This document shows, one piece after another, positions 42,555 to 51,756 of a DNA stretch of 64,000 nucleotides. The notes beneath the pieces were generated by a model, which was not told where the DNA came from, did no database searches, and saw only the letters and a list, made by a program, of their open reading frames with translations. How positions within the stretch are numbered: the stretch's first letter is position 1; every line of letters begins with the position of its first letter. The DNA comes from a bacterium (GTDB lineage Bacteria; Desulfobacterota; Desulfocorpusculales; Desulfocorpusculum). The DNA lies in the NCBI GenBank assembly GCA_037481695.1, contig JBBFLE010000004.1:124001-188000 (forward strand), written 5' to 3'. The position numbers and the translations under genes are program-made.

Positions 42555-43782
42555 AGCTAGCCTCGGCGCCAGCTTTCAACCCCGTGCCTTTTGCCCTTTG
42601 AAATTCCGGGAACCTGGCCCTGAACACAGGATCCCCTAGGGGTAGCCAGGGAACCCTGGAGAGAAACCAGCTTACACAAAGCCCCACCAGGCCCCCAAAG
42701 CCCAGGGAAATCCCTAGCTCTAGGATACCCAGGGGAAGGCTTTCTTTGGAGTTGACAGAAGGTGCCACAAGCAAAAACCTTTCGAACCACATGGCCAGCA
42801 GAATCAGCATGGCAAGGGAACCCAGTAACCTCGGCTTCCTTTTCAGCTTTCGACTCAAAAGAGCAACAAAGGGGATGCCAAAGCCACCTATGAGCACGCT
42901 CCAGGCCAAAACGTTCCAGGGCCATGTACGCACCCTCAAGATCACATACTTGGTCTCCTCGGGGATATTTCCGTACCATATGACAAGAAACTGAGAGTAA
43001 AAGAAGTCCCCTGTGACCAGGCAAAAGGCCAGCAGCAGCTTTCCCAGATCATGGAATTGGGAGGCCTCGATCCTGCCTTGGAATTGCCCGTTTTTCCATA
43101 GCATTGCAGAAAGGAGGATCACCCAGGCGATTCCAGTATAAAGGCTCCCCATGAAATAATAGGCCCCAAAAAGGGTGCTGACCCAATGGGGATCCAAAGA
43201 CATGATGAGATCCCAGGCAAGAAGACTCATTCCCAACCCATAAAGCACTCCCAGCACTGGGGATAGCACAACCTGAATCCTCCATGGGGTCTGCACCTGC
43301 TCCCCGGAGCCCACCATCCATTTCAGATCCCCTTTGACCGAGCTGTAAACCAAAACAAGGGCCACCAAGACAATGGATCCCAGCACCAGAGAATCCCTGC
43401 CAAAGAGAAAACCTGCACTCAGCCAAAGTTCCTTTCCGTGAACGGGTTCCACGGCCCAGCTGTAGAGATCCTTGTGGCCCAAGTACAGCAACAACAGCAA
43501 CAACCAAAGCGCCGGTAGAGCCACGGCCGCGGCTTCAGCCAGCCTTTTCAGGGGTCTTGCCCATCCAGCATTGGTCATATTCAGTACGGCCACGAGGGTC
43601 ACCGAACCTGCACAGACTCCCAGCCAGAATACCAGGTTCACCAGATAGGCCTGCCACGCCCTCTGGCTTTGGCCAGATGACAAGGCCCACAAAAAGCAAC
43701 TGGATCCCACAGCCAGAGCAATCCAAAGAAAGAGCCTTGGGTTTCCCACCTTTCCCTGAGATGTTATCTGCTTATCATTCAC
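42547..43782 (-). CDS. actF: ActF, NrfD-like membrane subunit of alternative complex III
   Basis: A 411-residue, roughly ten-helix membrane protein with a GTG start at 43782. Its pattern (VFWLGVCAGSVTLVAVLNMTNAGWARPLKR at the third helix) is NrfD/PsrC-like, and the longer loop and sequence around SLDPHWVSTLFGAYYF place it with ActF, the second, divergent membrane subunit. ActC and ActF form the quinol-binding and possibly proton-translocating arm. The start overlaps the actD stop by 8 bases. An actE gene would normally come between actD and actF and is absent. Confidence 0.85.
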   Translation of the reverse strand: MNDKQITSQGKVGNPRLFLWIALAVGSSCFLWALSSGQSQRAWQAYLVNLVFWLGVCAGSVTLVAVLNMTNAGWARPLKRLAEAAAVALPALWLLLLLLYLGHKDLYSWAVEPVHGKELWLSAGFLFGRDSLVLGSIVLVALVLVYSSVKGDLKWMVGSGEQVQTPWRIQVVLSPVLGVLYGLGMSLLAWDLIMSLDPHWVSTLFGAYYFMGSLYTGIAWVILLSAMLWKNGQFQGRIEASQFHDLGKLLLAFCLVTGDFFYSQFLVIWYGNIPEETKYVILRVRTWPWNVLAWSVLIGGFGIPFVALLSRKLKRKPRLLGSLAMLILLAMWFERFLLVAPSVNSKESLPLGILELGISLGFGGLVGLCVSWFLSRVPWLPLGDPVFRARFPEFQRAKGTGLKAGAEASYG

Positions 43783-44281
43783 CTAGCGCTCTGACCTCCT
43801 CCGCCCCTGCTGCTTCCATTAGTTGTATGACTTGCTGTGGAGCCATTTTCCCGGGCTTCACCAGTAGTCCGAACCTGTCCTGGGAAAATACACTCTGATA
43901 ATGCGCCGGCAATCGGGTCCTGGGCATGCGGCACAGAAGCCACATGCCCACGAGGGTGGCAAGGAATCCCAGAAGAATGGTCATCTCAAATCCCACCACC
44001 ACAAGGGGAACAGCAGGAGGAACTGGTTTTGCGCCAGTGACGAACTTCCACTCCAAGAAAGTATATAAAGCCAGAGCCAATCCGCCCATGAGACCTGCCA
44101 ATCCTCCAAAAAACGTGGCAAAGCGAACCGGGCTCGGTTTGGCGCCCACGGCCTGAAGGATCTCTTCGGAATGGATAGGGCTGTAAACTGTCTGGATCTT
44201 GCCACCATGGCTCTTGATGGAGCTTACGGCCTCCAAGAGATCCTCTAGGTACACAAAGATCCCCAGCACTTCCTGATTCAT
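43775..44281 (-). CDS. actD: ActD, DUF3341 membrane protein of alternative complex III
   Basis: A 168-residue protein from ATG 44281, where the ATGA overlap with actC fixes the start; a longer frame reading to 44452 is antisense to actC. Residues 1-75 are a soluble ferredoxin-like part beginning MNQEVLGIFVYLEDL, and two membrane helices follow near 80-100 and 115-135. This is the DUF3341 layout of ActD. It contacts ActC and ActF in the membrane. No cofactor motif is present. Confidence 0.85.
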   Translation of the reverse strand: MNQEVLGIFVYLEDLLEAVSSIKSHGGKIQTVYSPIHSEEILQAVGAKPSPVRFATFFGGLAGLMGGLALALYTFLEWKFVTGAKPVPPAVPLVVVGFEMTILLGFLATLVGMWLLCRMPRTRLPAHYQSVFSQDRFGLLVKPGKMAPQQVIQLMEAAGAEEVRALGE

Positions 44282-45636
44282 GAACTTCCCCCATGGGGAA
44301 TGGGCCTGGAAGGTGGACCCAAGGATTCCTTCATCTCGGAAACCGAAACCGTGGGCAAAAACTTGCCAAACAGAAGGAAAAGGAAAAAGAACATGCAGAA
44401 GGATCCCACCATAATGCTCAGCTCCACCCAGGAGGGCCTGTAAAGACCCCATGCGTAAGGCACAAACTCGTGAGCCATGGACCCGACTATTATCACAAAT
44501 CTTTCATACCACATGCCTATGTTGACCAGCACGGCTATGCCCAGAAGCCATGCCAGAGACCTGCGTATGGATCTGAAAAGGTATAGAAGTGGGGCCAGAA
44601 CATTGCAGATCACCATGATCCAGAACTGGGGAGCATAATCTCCCACGGCCCTCCATATGAAGGTGTCCCACTCGAATATGTTCCCGCTGTACCAAGCCAT
44701 GAAGTATTCCACCCCGTAGGAATAGCCCACGATGAGACCGGTGAACACGATGGTCTTGGCTATGGACTCCAGGGTATGAAGGGTTATGAGACCCTCGAAG
44801 CCAAAGATTCTCCTCAGGGGAATGATCAGCGTAAGCACCATGGCCAGACCCGAGTGGATGGCTCCTGCCACAAAATAGGGCGCAAAAATGGTGCTGTGCC
44901 ACCCTGGGACTATGGAGAGGGCGAAATCCCAGGAGACCACGCTGTGAACAGAGATGACAAGGGGAGTGGCAAAGGCTGCAAAAAGCAAATAGGCGGTCCC
45001 ATAGTGTCTCCATTGCTCATGGGTGCCCTGCCAGCCCAAAGAAAGCAGCCCATAGATCTTCTTTCTTAGCCCCTGGCTCCTGTCCCTGGCCGCTGCCAGA
45101 TCTGGTAACATGCCCGAGTACCAAAACATGCTGCTAACGGTCAGGTATGTGGAGATGGCCAGAAAATCAAAGACCAATGGAGACTGAAAATTGGGCCAGA
45201 GATCCCTCTGATTCGGGTAAGGTACTATCCAGTAAAATATCCAAACCCTGCCAAGGTGTATGAAGGGGAAAAGCCCGGCAATCATCACCGCAAATACGGT
45301 CATGGCCTCGGCAGCCCTGGCAATGGAGGTCCTCCACCTGGCCCTAAGCAAGTAAAGGATGGCTGATATGAGGGTGCCTGAGTGGGCTATTCCCACCCAG
45401 AACACGAAGTTTACCAGGTATATGCCCCAGTTAACCGGATGATTTATGCCCGCAACTCCCATTCCGGTAAGTATCTGATAGCCCCAGCAAGAGGCTCCGT
45501 AGAGCAAGCCCAGAAAACAAAATCCTACTGCGGCCCAGTAAAGCCTGCCCGGCTTTCCCATGGCCCCTAGTACCAGGTCCTGAACCCTTGCGTAAGTCAG
45601 AGCTTCACCTTGTGTCTGATTCCCCTTGGAGCTCAT
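44278..45636 (-). CDS. actC: ActC, NrfD-like quinol-binding membrane subunit
   Basis: A 452-residue membrane protein from ATG 45636, overlapping actB by ATGA; the frame opens to 45798 but that part is inside actB. About ten helices are visible. The NrfD core, WGIYLVNFVFWVGIAHSGT, has the glycine-rich helix seen in PsrC, and the SVVSWDFALSIVPGWHSTIF stretch is typical of ActC. It probably oxidises menaquinol or ubiquinol at the inner membrane and passes electrons to the ActB clusters. It is the second gene of the operon. Confidence 0.9.
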   Translation of the reverse strand: MSSKGNQTQGEALTYARVQDLVLGAMGKPGRLYWAAVGFCFLGLLYGASCWGYQILTGMGVAGINHPVNWGIYLVNFVFWVGIAHSGTLISAILYLLRARWRTSIARAAEAMTVFAVMIAGLFPFIHLGRVWIFYWIVPYPNQRDLWPNFQSPLVFDFLAISTYLTVSSMFWYSGMLPDLAAARDRSQGLRKKIYGLLSLGWQGTHEQWRHYGTAYLLFAAFATPLVISVHSVVSWDFALSIVPGWHSTIFAPYFVAGAIHSGLAMVLTLIIPLRRIFGFEGLITLHTLESIAKTIVFTGLIVGYSYGVEYFMAWYSGNIFEWDTFIWRAVGDYAPQFWIMVICNVLAPLLYLFRSIRRSLAWLLGIAVLVNIGMWYERFVIIVGSMAHEFVPYAWGLYRPSWVELSIMVGSFCMFFFLFLLFGKFLPTVSVSEMKESLGPPSRPIPHGGSS

Positions 45637-48590
45637 ATGGCCTTGATCACCCTTTCCAGGTAGATCACAGCAGGCTTGGTATTGAGATGTCCCAATACCT
45701 GATAAGCCCTCACATCCTTTACGAGTCTGTGCACTCGAGCATCTTTGTCCATGAGATTCCCGAAGATCAGAGCCCCGGTAGGACATGTCTGCACGCAAGC
45801 CGGAATAACTTCCCCGTCCCTGACTCCCCTGGACTCTCTCCTGGCCTTATCCTTGGCCTCCACTATCCTTTGAACGCAGAAGGAACACTTCTCCATCACT
45901 CCCTTTTGCCGAACCGTGACATCCGGATTCAACTGGTAATTGAGAGGCTCGGGCCTGGTGAAGGTGAACCAGTTGAATCTCCTGACCTTATAAGGACAGT
46001 TCTGTGAGCAGAACCGAGTACCTATGCACCTGTTGTAGATCTGGTTGTTGAGCCCTTCGGGACTGTGATGTGGAGCATAGACAGGGCATACGGACTCGCA
46101 AGGGGCCGCATCGCAATGCTGACAGAGCATGGGAAGAAACCTAATGAAAGGCCAATTCTCCTCCCAGTAGCGCTCTATCCTCAACCAGTGCATCTCCCTG
46201 CCCTCAAGCACCATTTGCCGGCCCACAATGGCCACGTTGTTCTCTGCATTACAGGCCACCACACAGGCCCCACATCCTATACAACGATCCAGATCCACCA
46301 CCATGGCCCACCGGTAATGGGTGTGTCTGTGGGGCGGGTAAAGATCCTCCTTTGCATCATAGGCCTCCGGCAAAGGCAGCCTAAGTTGCGGTGACTGATT
46401 CTGCTTCAATCTTCTCACCCATTGGGCCTCATCCACTGCCCTGGCCAGTCCCCTGTTGTGTTGGCTCAGGCTTCCATCTGTGTTGGCCAGCCTTTGGCTG
46501 CGGCCTGTGGACTCCAACCACAAGCCAGAAGCACATACAAGGCCCCCTTTTTCATCAGGCTCCAGGAGAAGCCAGGCATTGCCAAGGACTTCAGCGGCGT
46601 ACCTGCCCATTTGCCGGTGGCCTTGTCCCATGGGCACAGCCAAAGTACCCACAGCCACTCCTTGGGTAGGATAAGCCGGGACCTCCAGGGCCGCACCCCT
46701 TTTTGTCCGAAGCCTTACCATTTCGCCCTTGTGTATGCCCAACCTGGAGGCGTCTGACTCGTGGATCTCCACCCAGCACCCCCATGTGATCTGGGTCACG
46801 GGATCCGCAAGTTCCTGAAGCCAGGGCCTGTTGGCTGCCCTTCCGTCCAAGAACTGGATCGTTGGGTAAACGATCAAATGGAAGGGTTTTTCCCTTTCAC
46901 CTCCAGGCCTTGATAAACCAATGTCCAAAGCCCTGGCAACCACCTGCCCGAGGCCAGGCTCTCTGTTGTTTTTCTCCCCAACCTCCCATATCCCACCTCT
47001 TGCCAGGCTCTCCACCCACCAGGAGGCAAAGGGCTTTTCCTCACCCTTGGAGGCATGGATCTGAGCCCATTTTTTCTTGAGATATTCCTCAAAAGATTCT
47101 TCCCTAAATACCTCGTTTCCCTTTAGTTTCTTCCCCAGACTCAACAAGATGTCTCCCAAGCTCTTGGTTTCAAACAGGCTTCCCATGACTGGCTGCACAA
47201 GCCCCCTTACCCCAGGGCAGGCTTCCCAGTCACCCCAGGACTCCAGGGAAGTGCTGGCAGGCAGGATCAAACTAGCGGCTGAGTTTGTCTCGTCATGATA
47301 AGGCGTGAAGCTCACCACTCGAAGCTTGCCTTCCAAAACAGCCTCCTCCAGGCCCCATTCCACGGGCAGGGAGAAGGCAGGATTTGCCCCATAGACAATA
47401 AGTATCTCAACTTCTCCTGTGTTTATCTTTTGAACCAGCGATTGCATCTGGCTAAGGCTGCTGGTTTTCCCCAAGGACCAAGCTCTGCCCAGGTCCAAGG
47501 TCTTAAGGCTCTCGGGTTTCAAAGAGCTTAGAAGGTGGGCCAGCAAGGCTGTTTCCTCAGCACAGGGGTCAACACACTCCAGTCCTGAAGGCAAAGCCAA
47601 GGGGCTTTTGGCCCCAGCCCAAAGCTCGGCCAGGCGAAGGATCTCCCGAGGTTCCACCACTGCCTCTTGGCAGATACGCTCCAAGCTCCATTCATTCCCC
47701 ATAGAGTCAAGCAGGCTGGTGGCAGGGTGAGCCCCTGGCAGAAGACCTTTTTGTCTGAGAGCCAACAGAATTCCCAGGGCCACCAGTCTTTGGGCGCTGG
47801 GTTTCACAGGAATCCATAAATCCGCACAGGCCGCGGTCTGGGAAAGCCTTGGGCCCACGTACACGAAAAGCCCCCTGGATGCCCCTTCCCCTGCTCTGAA
47901 AGAGGCAAACTGCCGCGCGTACTGCACCGGAGATATCCAAGTGCCAAGGAAATCGGCCCCAAAGGAGATTATTAAATCGGCCCTTTGCATATGGTACGAA
48001 GGGATCCCTTCCAGCCCGAAGATCCTGGCCGTAGCTTTCTTCAAGGGTTCATAGGATAGGGGCTCATACATGAGGTGTCCGCCTAGGCCCAGCTTCTCTG
48101 TCCACTCACCGGCCAGATCCAGCAGGCTGCCTGTGAGAAGCCCGCTCAAGAGCACCACCTTCTCCCCCCTTCCCTTTTTGGTTAGCTCCAGGAGCCACTC
48201 TACCAGAACCCTTTCTGCCTCTTCCCAGCCCAGGGGAGCCAAGACCCCATGCTTTGTTCTTATGCCCGGAGTTCTTATGCGATCTGGATCATAAAGACCT
48301 TGAACAGCAGCCTGCCCTCTGGCACACAGTGCCCCTGCGTTCACCGGATGCTGGGGATTGCCCTCCAGCTTCACCACCCTGCCGTCTCTGTTTCTGGCAA
48401 GGACTCCGCAGCCAGCTGCACACTCCATGCACGTGGTGGCATACCATACGGCCTTTCCAGGTATCACGTCTTTTGGAGGGAAAATATATGGAATGAGCTT
48501 GAGTCCCGAGTCTGGAGAACAGCCCGAGGCGGCTGCGCTTCCTGCCAGGCCCACCATCTTGAGGAAGTCGCGGCGACGAAAAGAGGCCAT
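45633..48590 (-). CDS. actB: ActB, Fe-S subunit of alternative complex III (Tat-exported)
   Basis: A 985-residue periplasmic subunit from ATG 48590 (AAGGAAAAC before it). A twin-arginine signal FRRRDFLKMVGL is followed by a possible lipobox SGC. The N-terminal half is a molybdopterin-enzyme-like domain with Cys ligands in CMECAAGC and ALCARG; in known ACIII this part lacks the molybdopterin cofactor. The C-terminal third has four cluster groups: CIGCGACVVAC, CQHCDAAPCESVCP, CIGTRFCSQNCPYK and CSFC with ACVQTCP. The third group lacks one Cys and suits a [3Fe-4S] cluster, as in Rhodothermus marinus ActB. It is the first gene of the operon, under the promoter at 48621-48650. Confidence 0.9.
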   Translation of the reverse strand: MASFRRRDFLKMVGLAGSAAASGCSPDSGLKLIPYIFPPKDVIPGKAVWYATTCMECAAGCGVLARNRDGRVVKLEGNPQHPVNAGALCARGQAAVQGLYDPDRIRTPGIRTKHGVLAPLGWEEAERVLVEWLLELTKKGRGEKVVLLSGLLTGSLLDLAGEWTEKLGLGGHLMYEPLSYEPLKKATARIFGLEGIPSYHMQRADLIISFGADFLGTWISPVQYARQFASFRAGEGASRGLFVYVGPRLSQTAACADLWIPVKPSAQRLVALGILLALRQKGLLPGAHPATSLLDSMGNEWSLERICQEAVVEPREILRLAELWAGAKSPLALPSGLECVDPCAEETALLAHLLSSLKPESLKTLDLGRAWSLGKTSSLSQMQSLVQKINTGEVEILIVYGANPAFSLPVEWGLEEAVLEGKLRVVSFTPYHDETNSAASLILPASTSLESWGDWEACPGVRGLVQPVMGSLFETKSLGDILLSLGKKLKGNEVFREESFEEYLKKKWAQIHASKGEEKPFASWWVESLARGGIWEVGEKNNREPGLGQVVARALDIGLSRPGGEREKPFHLIVYPTIQFLDGRAANRPWLQELADPVTQITWGCWVEIHESDASRLGIHKGEMVRLRTKRGAALEVPAYPTQGVAVGTLAVPMGQGHRQMGRYAAEVLGNAWLLLEPDEKGGLVCASGLWLESTGRSQRLANTDGSLSQHNRGLARAVDEAQWVRRLKQNQSPQLRLPLPEAYDAKEDLYPPHRHTHYRWAMVVDLDRCIGCGACVVACNAENNVAIVGRQMVLEGREMHWLRIERYWEENWPFIRFLPMLCQHCDAAPCESVCPVYAPHHSPEGLNNQIYNRCIGTRFCSQNCPYKVRRFNWFTFTRPEPLNYQLNPDVTVRQKGVMEKCSFCVQRIVEAKDKARRESRGVRDGEVIPACVQTCPTGALIFGNLMDKDARVHRLVKDVRAYQVLGHLNTKPAVIYLERVIKAI

Positions 48591-48620
48591 GTTTTCCTTA
48601 TCTCTACCTTGATGGTGCCA

Positions 48621-48650
48621 ATTATACCAGCCCATCTTGTGGGCTGCCAA
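48621..48650 (-). promoter_or_regulatory. sigma-70 promoter of the ACIII-cbb3 operon
   Basis: On the minus strand, TTGGCA (48645-48650) and a perfect TATAAT (48621-48626) are 18 bases apart. The transcript would start about 24 bases before the actB ATG. The spacer carries a perfect inverted repeat (48628-48646), so regulation by a DNA-binding protein at this site is likely. Confidence 0.75.
48628..48646. promoter_or_regulatory. perfect 7-bp inverted repeat inside the actB promoter spacer, candidate operator
   Basis: CAGCCCA (48628-48634) and TGGGCTG (48640-48646) are separated by TCTTG, giving a 19-base element. It lies between the -35 and -10 of the actB promoter and touches the -35. A bound protein here would block RNA polymerase. 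The centre is not the FNR or Fur consensus. It could also simply be a hairpin, since the transcript would not include it. Confidence 0.5.
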
Positions 48651-48687
48651 CCCACTACAAGCAGATCATGCCATTGGGTCCAGAAAG

Positions 48688-48716
48688 TTGATCCTCCAAT
48701 ATTCATCTGGTATAAG
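48688..48716 (+). promoter_or_regulatory. sigma-70 promoter for purL
   Basis: TTGATC (48688-48693) and TATAAG (48711-48716) are 17 bases apart and face purL. The predicted transcript start near 48723 leaves a leader of only about 12 bases before ATG 48735 or 30 before ATG 48753, so translation may begin at the second ATG. It is back-to-back with the actB promoter. Confidence 0.6.
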
Positions 48717-48734
48717 TGGATAAAACAAAAAGGC

Positions 48735-51734
48735 ATGGCCCGGCAGGTTCAGATGATTCATCGTATAGAGATCGGATTCCAAGAAAATGTGACAGACGCC
48801 CTGGGCGAGAAGATAAGAATAAGGGTGGAAAAGCATCTTGGGATCAAGCTGAAGCGCGTGAAGACCATAGACGTTTTTACCCTGGAAGGCGAGATCTCAG
48901 AAAAAGAAGCCCATGATATAGCAATGCTACTTTTCACAGATCCCGTGACTCAAAGCTATTGCTTGAATAAGCCCCTTGCCAGGGACTTTGACTGGCTAGT
49001 GGAGGTGGGTTTCCTGCCTGGCGTAACAGACAACGTGGGCAGGACCGCCAGGGAGACTGTGGAGACCTTTCTTGGAAGAAGCCTTGGGAATCCCTCAGGC
49101 ATATACACCTCCAAACAGTATCTTATGGAGGGGATTCTCACCAGGGAGCAGGTGGAGCAAATAACAACCGGGCTTCTGGCCAACACCCTTGTCCAGCGCT
49201 TTCACATCAGGAGCAGGCAAGATTGGTTGAGAGGCGAGAGGATCCAGGCAAGGGTGCCCCGTGTGACCCAGCTGGGTCAACCCAAGGTGGAGGAAATAGA
49301 CCTGGAGATCCCAGATCAAGACTTGCTGGAGCTGAGCCAGAGGCGGGTCCTAGTCCTGGATCTCCAAGAGATGCAGACCATAAGGGACTACCTGCGCAAA
49401 GCCCAGGTGCTGGAGGCCCGGCGTAAGGTTTCCCTGGGGCCCATGATCACGGATGTGGAGTTGGAGGCCCTGGCCCAGACCTGGTCCGAGCATTGTAAGC
49501 ACAAGATCTTCAATGCCAGAATTCGTTATGAGGATGAAACGGGCAAGACCCAGCTCATAGACAGCCTTTTTGAAACCTTTGTGAAAGGAGCCACCAAAGA
49601 GGTCAGGAGAGCCTTGGGGGACAGGGATTGGTGTCTGTCGGTCTTCTCGGACAACGCAGGCGTCATCAGCTTCAACAGAGACTGGAGTCTGGTCTTCAAG
49701 GTGGAGACCCACAACACTCCCTCGGCTTTGGAGCCCTATGGAGGGGCCCTCACAGGGATAGTAGGTGTTAACAGGGATCCCTTTGGCACCGGAAAGGGTG
49801 CCAGACTCATTTTCAACACAGATGTCTTTTGTTTTGCGCCGCCGGATTATTCAAAGCCTTTGCCTCCGAGGCTTCTTCATCCAAGAAGAATCTTCGAGGG
49901 GGTCCGTGAAGGGGTGGAGCACGGAGGCAACAAGAGCGGGATCCCCACACTCAACGGTTCCATAGTCTTTGATGAGCGTTACCTGGGAAAGCCCTTGGTG
50001 TACTGTGGCACAGCCGGAATCCTTCCAGCCAGCATCGGGGGAGAACCAGGCCACATAAAAGCAGCCAAACCCGGGGACCTCATAGTCATGACAGGTGGCC
50101 GTATCGGCAAGGATGGAATACACGGGGCCACCTTCTCCAGCGAGGAGCTTCACGAGGGCAGCCCCGTGACGGCCGTGCAGATAGGAGATCCCATAACCCA
50201 GAAGAAGATGACGGATTTCCTCCTTCTGGCCAGGGACCAGGGGCTTTACAACGCCATTACGGATAACGGAGCCGGAGGACTATCATCCTCTGTGGGGGAA
50301 ATGGCCAGGGATCCGGGTGGCTGTGAGCTGCATCTGGAGAGAGCCCCCCTGAAATATCAGGGCTTGGCCCCATGGGAGATCCTCATATCCGAGGCCCAGG
50401 AACGCATGACCCTGGCCGTGGCTCCGGAAAAAATAGAAAGATTCCTGGAGCTGGCCAGGCGCATGGGCGTAGAGGCGACTGTGCTGGGCAGATTCACGGA
50501 TTCAGGCTTCTTCCACGTGCTCTATGGCGGAAAGACCGTGGCTTACTTGCACATGGATTTCTTGCACGAAGGAGTGCCCAGGATGGAGCTGGAAGCCCGC
50601 TGGAGTCCCCCAGTGCATGAGGAGCCTTCTTTTCCCTGCCCGGAGAATCTCACAGGAGAGCTTTTGGGTTTGCTGGGACGCCTGAACATATGCAGCAAAC
50701 AGACAGTGGTGCGCCAATACGATCACGAGGTCCAGGCCGGAACCGTGGTAAAGCCCATCACAGGCGCCATGGACGACGGACCCAGCGATGCTGCGGTCTT
50801 CAGGCCTCTGCTTGACAGCCTGGAGGGTGTTGTTGTGGCCCACGGGATCTGCCCCAGATACAGTGACATCGACACCCATGCCATGATGGGCTGCGCGGTG
50901 GACGAGGCCCTGAGAAATTATCTCTGTGTGGGGGGTGCGCTGGAGAGGCTGGGAGGCCTGGACAACTTCTGCTGGCCTGATCCTGTGGAATCGGATAAGA
51001 CTCCTGACGGCCGTTACAAGCTGGCCCAACTGGTAAGGGCCAATCAAGCCTTGTACGAATCCTGCGTGGCCTACGGGATACCCCTGATATCCGGCAAAGA
51101 CAGCATGAAGAATGATTACAAGGTAGGGGATCTGAAAATAAGCATCCCACCCACGGTTTTGTTCTCTCTCATAGGCAAGATTCCTGACGTGTGCCAAGCA
51201 GTGACCATGGATGTCAAAAGACCTGGAGACCTAGTATATGTGCTGGGGCTTACCAGGCAGGAGTTGGGGGGCTCGGAGTACTATGCCATGCATGGATTTG
51301 TAGGCAACTCGGTCCCACGGGCCAGGCCCCAGGAGTTCATCCTCTATTACACCTCCCTGGAGAGGGCCATGAGAAAAAGGCTTGTGGCCTCCTGTCATGA
51401 CTGCTCAGACGGAGGCTTGGGGGTGGCCATTGCCGAGACTGCCTTTGCGGGAGGCTTCGGACTGAGGCTTCAGCTCTCCAGGGTTCCGGCCCAAGGGGTA
51501 CTGAGGGATGATCACCTATTGTTTTCCGAGTCCCAGGGCAGGTTCGTCCTGACTGTTCATCCCGAGAATGCAAGAGAGTTCGAAAAGATCATGTGCAATG
51601 CTCCCCTTGCCTTGGTGGGAGAGGTAAGTTCAGGCCCGGAGCTGGTCATTGAAGGTCTGGATGGCCGAGAGGTGATAAGGGCCTCCATAATGCAGCTCAA
51701 GGAGGCATGGATCACTCCTTTGGCCGGATTTTGA
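48735..51734 (+). CDS. purL: phosphoribosylformylglycinamidine synthase, PurS-PurL fusion
   Basis: A protein of 999 residues from ATG 48735 (993 from ATG 48753). The first about 180 residues look like one or two PurS-type ferredoxin-like repeats, starting HRIEIGFQENVTDALG. The rest is the PurM-like synthase pair: the QTWSEHCKHK motif near residue 255 binds substrate, then FKVETHNTPSALEPYGGA and the ISGKDSMKND segment late. There is no C-terminal glutaminase domain, unlike the roughly 1200-residue enzymes, and no purQ was seen here. The enzyme makes FGAM from FGAR in purine synthesis. The long frame extending to 48249 runs antisense to actB and is not counted. Confidence 0.9.
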   Translation: MARQVQMIHRIEIGFQENVTDALGEKIRIRVEKHLGIKLKRVKTIDVFTLEGEISEKEAHDIAMLLFTDPVTQSYCLNKPLARDFDWLVEVGFLPGVTDNVGRTARETVETFLGRSLGNPSGIYTSKQYLMEGILTREQVEQITTGLLANTLVQRFHIRSRQDWLRGERIQARVPRVTQLGQPKVEEIDLEIPDQDLLELSQRRVLVLDLQEMQTIRDYLRKAQVLEARRKVSLGPMITDVELEALAQTWSEHCKHKIFNARIRYEDETGKTQLIDSLFETFVKGATKEVRRALGDRDWCLSVFSDNAGVISFNRDWSLVFKVETHNTPSALEPYGGALTGIVGVNRDPFGTGKGARLIFNTDVFCFAPPDYSKPLPPRLLHPRRIFEGVREGVEHGGNKSGIPTLNGSIVFDERYLGKPLVYCGTAGILPASIGGEPGHIKAAKPGDLIVMTGGRIGKDGIHGATFSSEELHEGSPVTAVQIGDPITQKKMTDFLLLARDQGLYNAITDNGAGGLSSSVGEMARDPGGCELHLERAPLKYQGLAPWEILISEAQERMTLAVAPEKIERFLELARRMGVEATVLGRFTDSGFFHVLYGGKTVAYLHMDFLHEGVPRMELEARWSPPVHEEPSFPCPENLTGELLGLLGRLNICSKQTVVRQYDHEVQAGTVVKPITGAMDDGPSDAAVFRPLLDSLEGVVVAHGICPRYSDIDTHAMMGCAVDEALRNYLCVGGALERLGGLDNFCWPDPVESDKTPDGRYKLAQLVRANQALYESCVAYGIPLISGKDSMKNDYKVGDLKISIPPTVLFSLIGKIPDVCQAVTMDVKRPGDLVYVLGLTRQELGGSEYYAMHGFVGNSVPRARPQEFILYYTSLERAMRKRLVASCHDCSDGGLGVAIAETAFAGGFGLRLQLSRVPAQGVLRDDHLLFSESQGRFVLTVHPENAREFEKIMCNAPLALVGEVSSGPELVIEGLDGREVIRASIMQLKEAWITPLAGF

Positions 51735-51756
51735 GTTCAACGGAGACAAAAAAGGA

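Noticed and set aside
45633-48590. Polysulfide or thiosulfate reductase catalytic subunit
   Set aside because: The fusion to a four-cluster domain and the surrounding actC, actD, actF and actA genes identify ActB of alternative complex III.
48249-48734. Long N-terminal extension of the PurL frame
   Set aside because: It runs antisense across the start of actB and through the divergent promoters; the PurS-like sequence begins only at 48735-48753.
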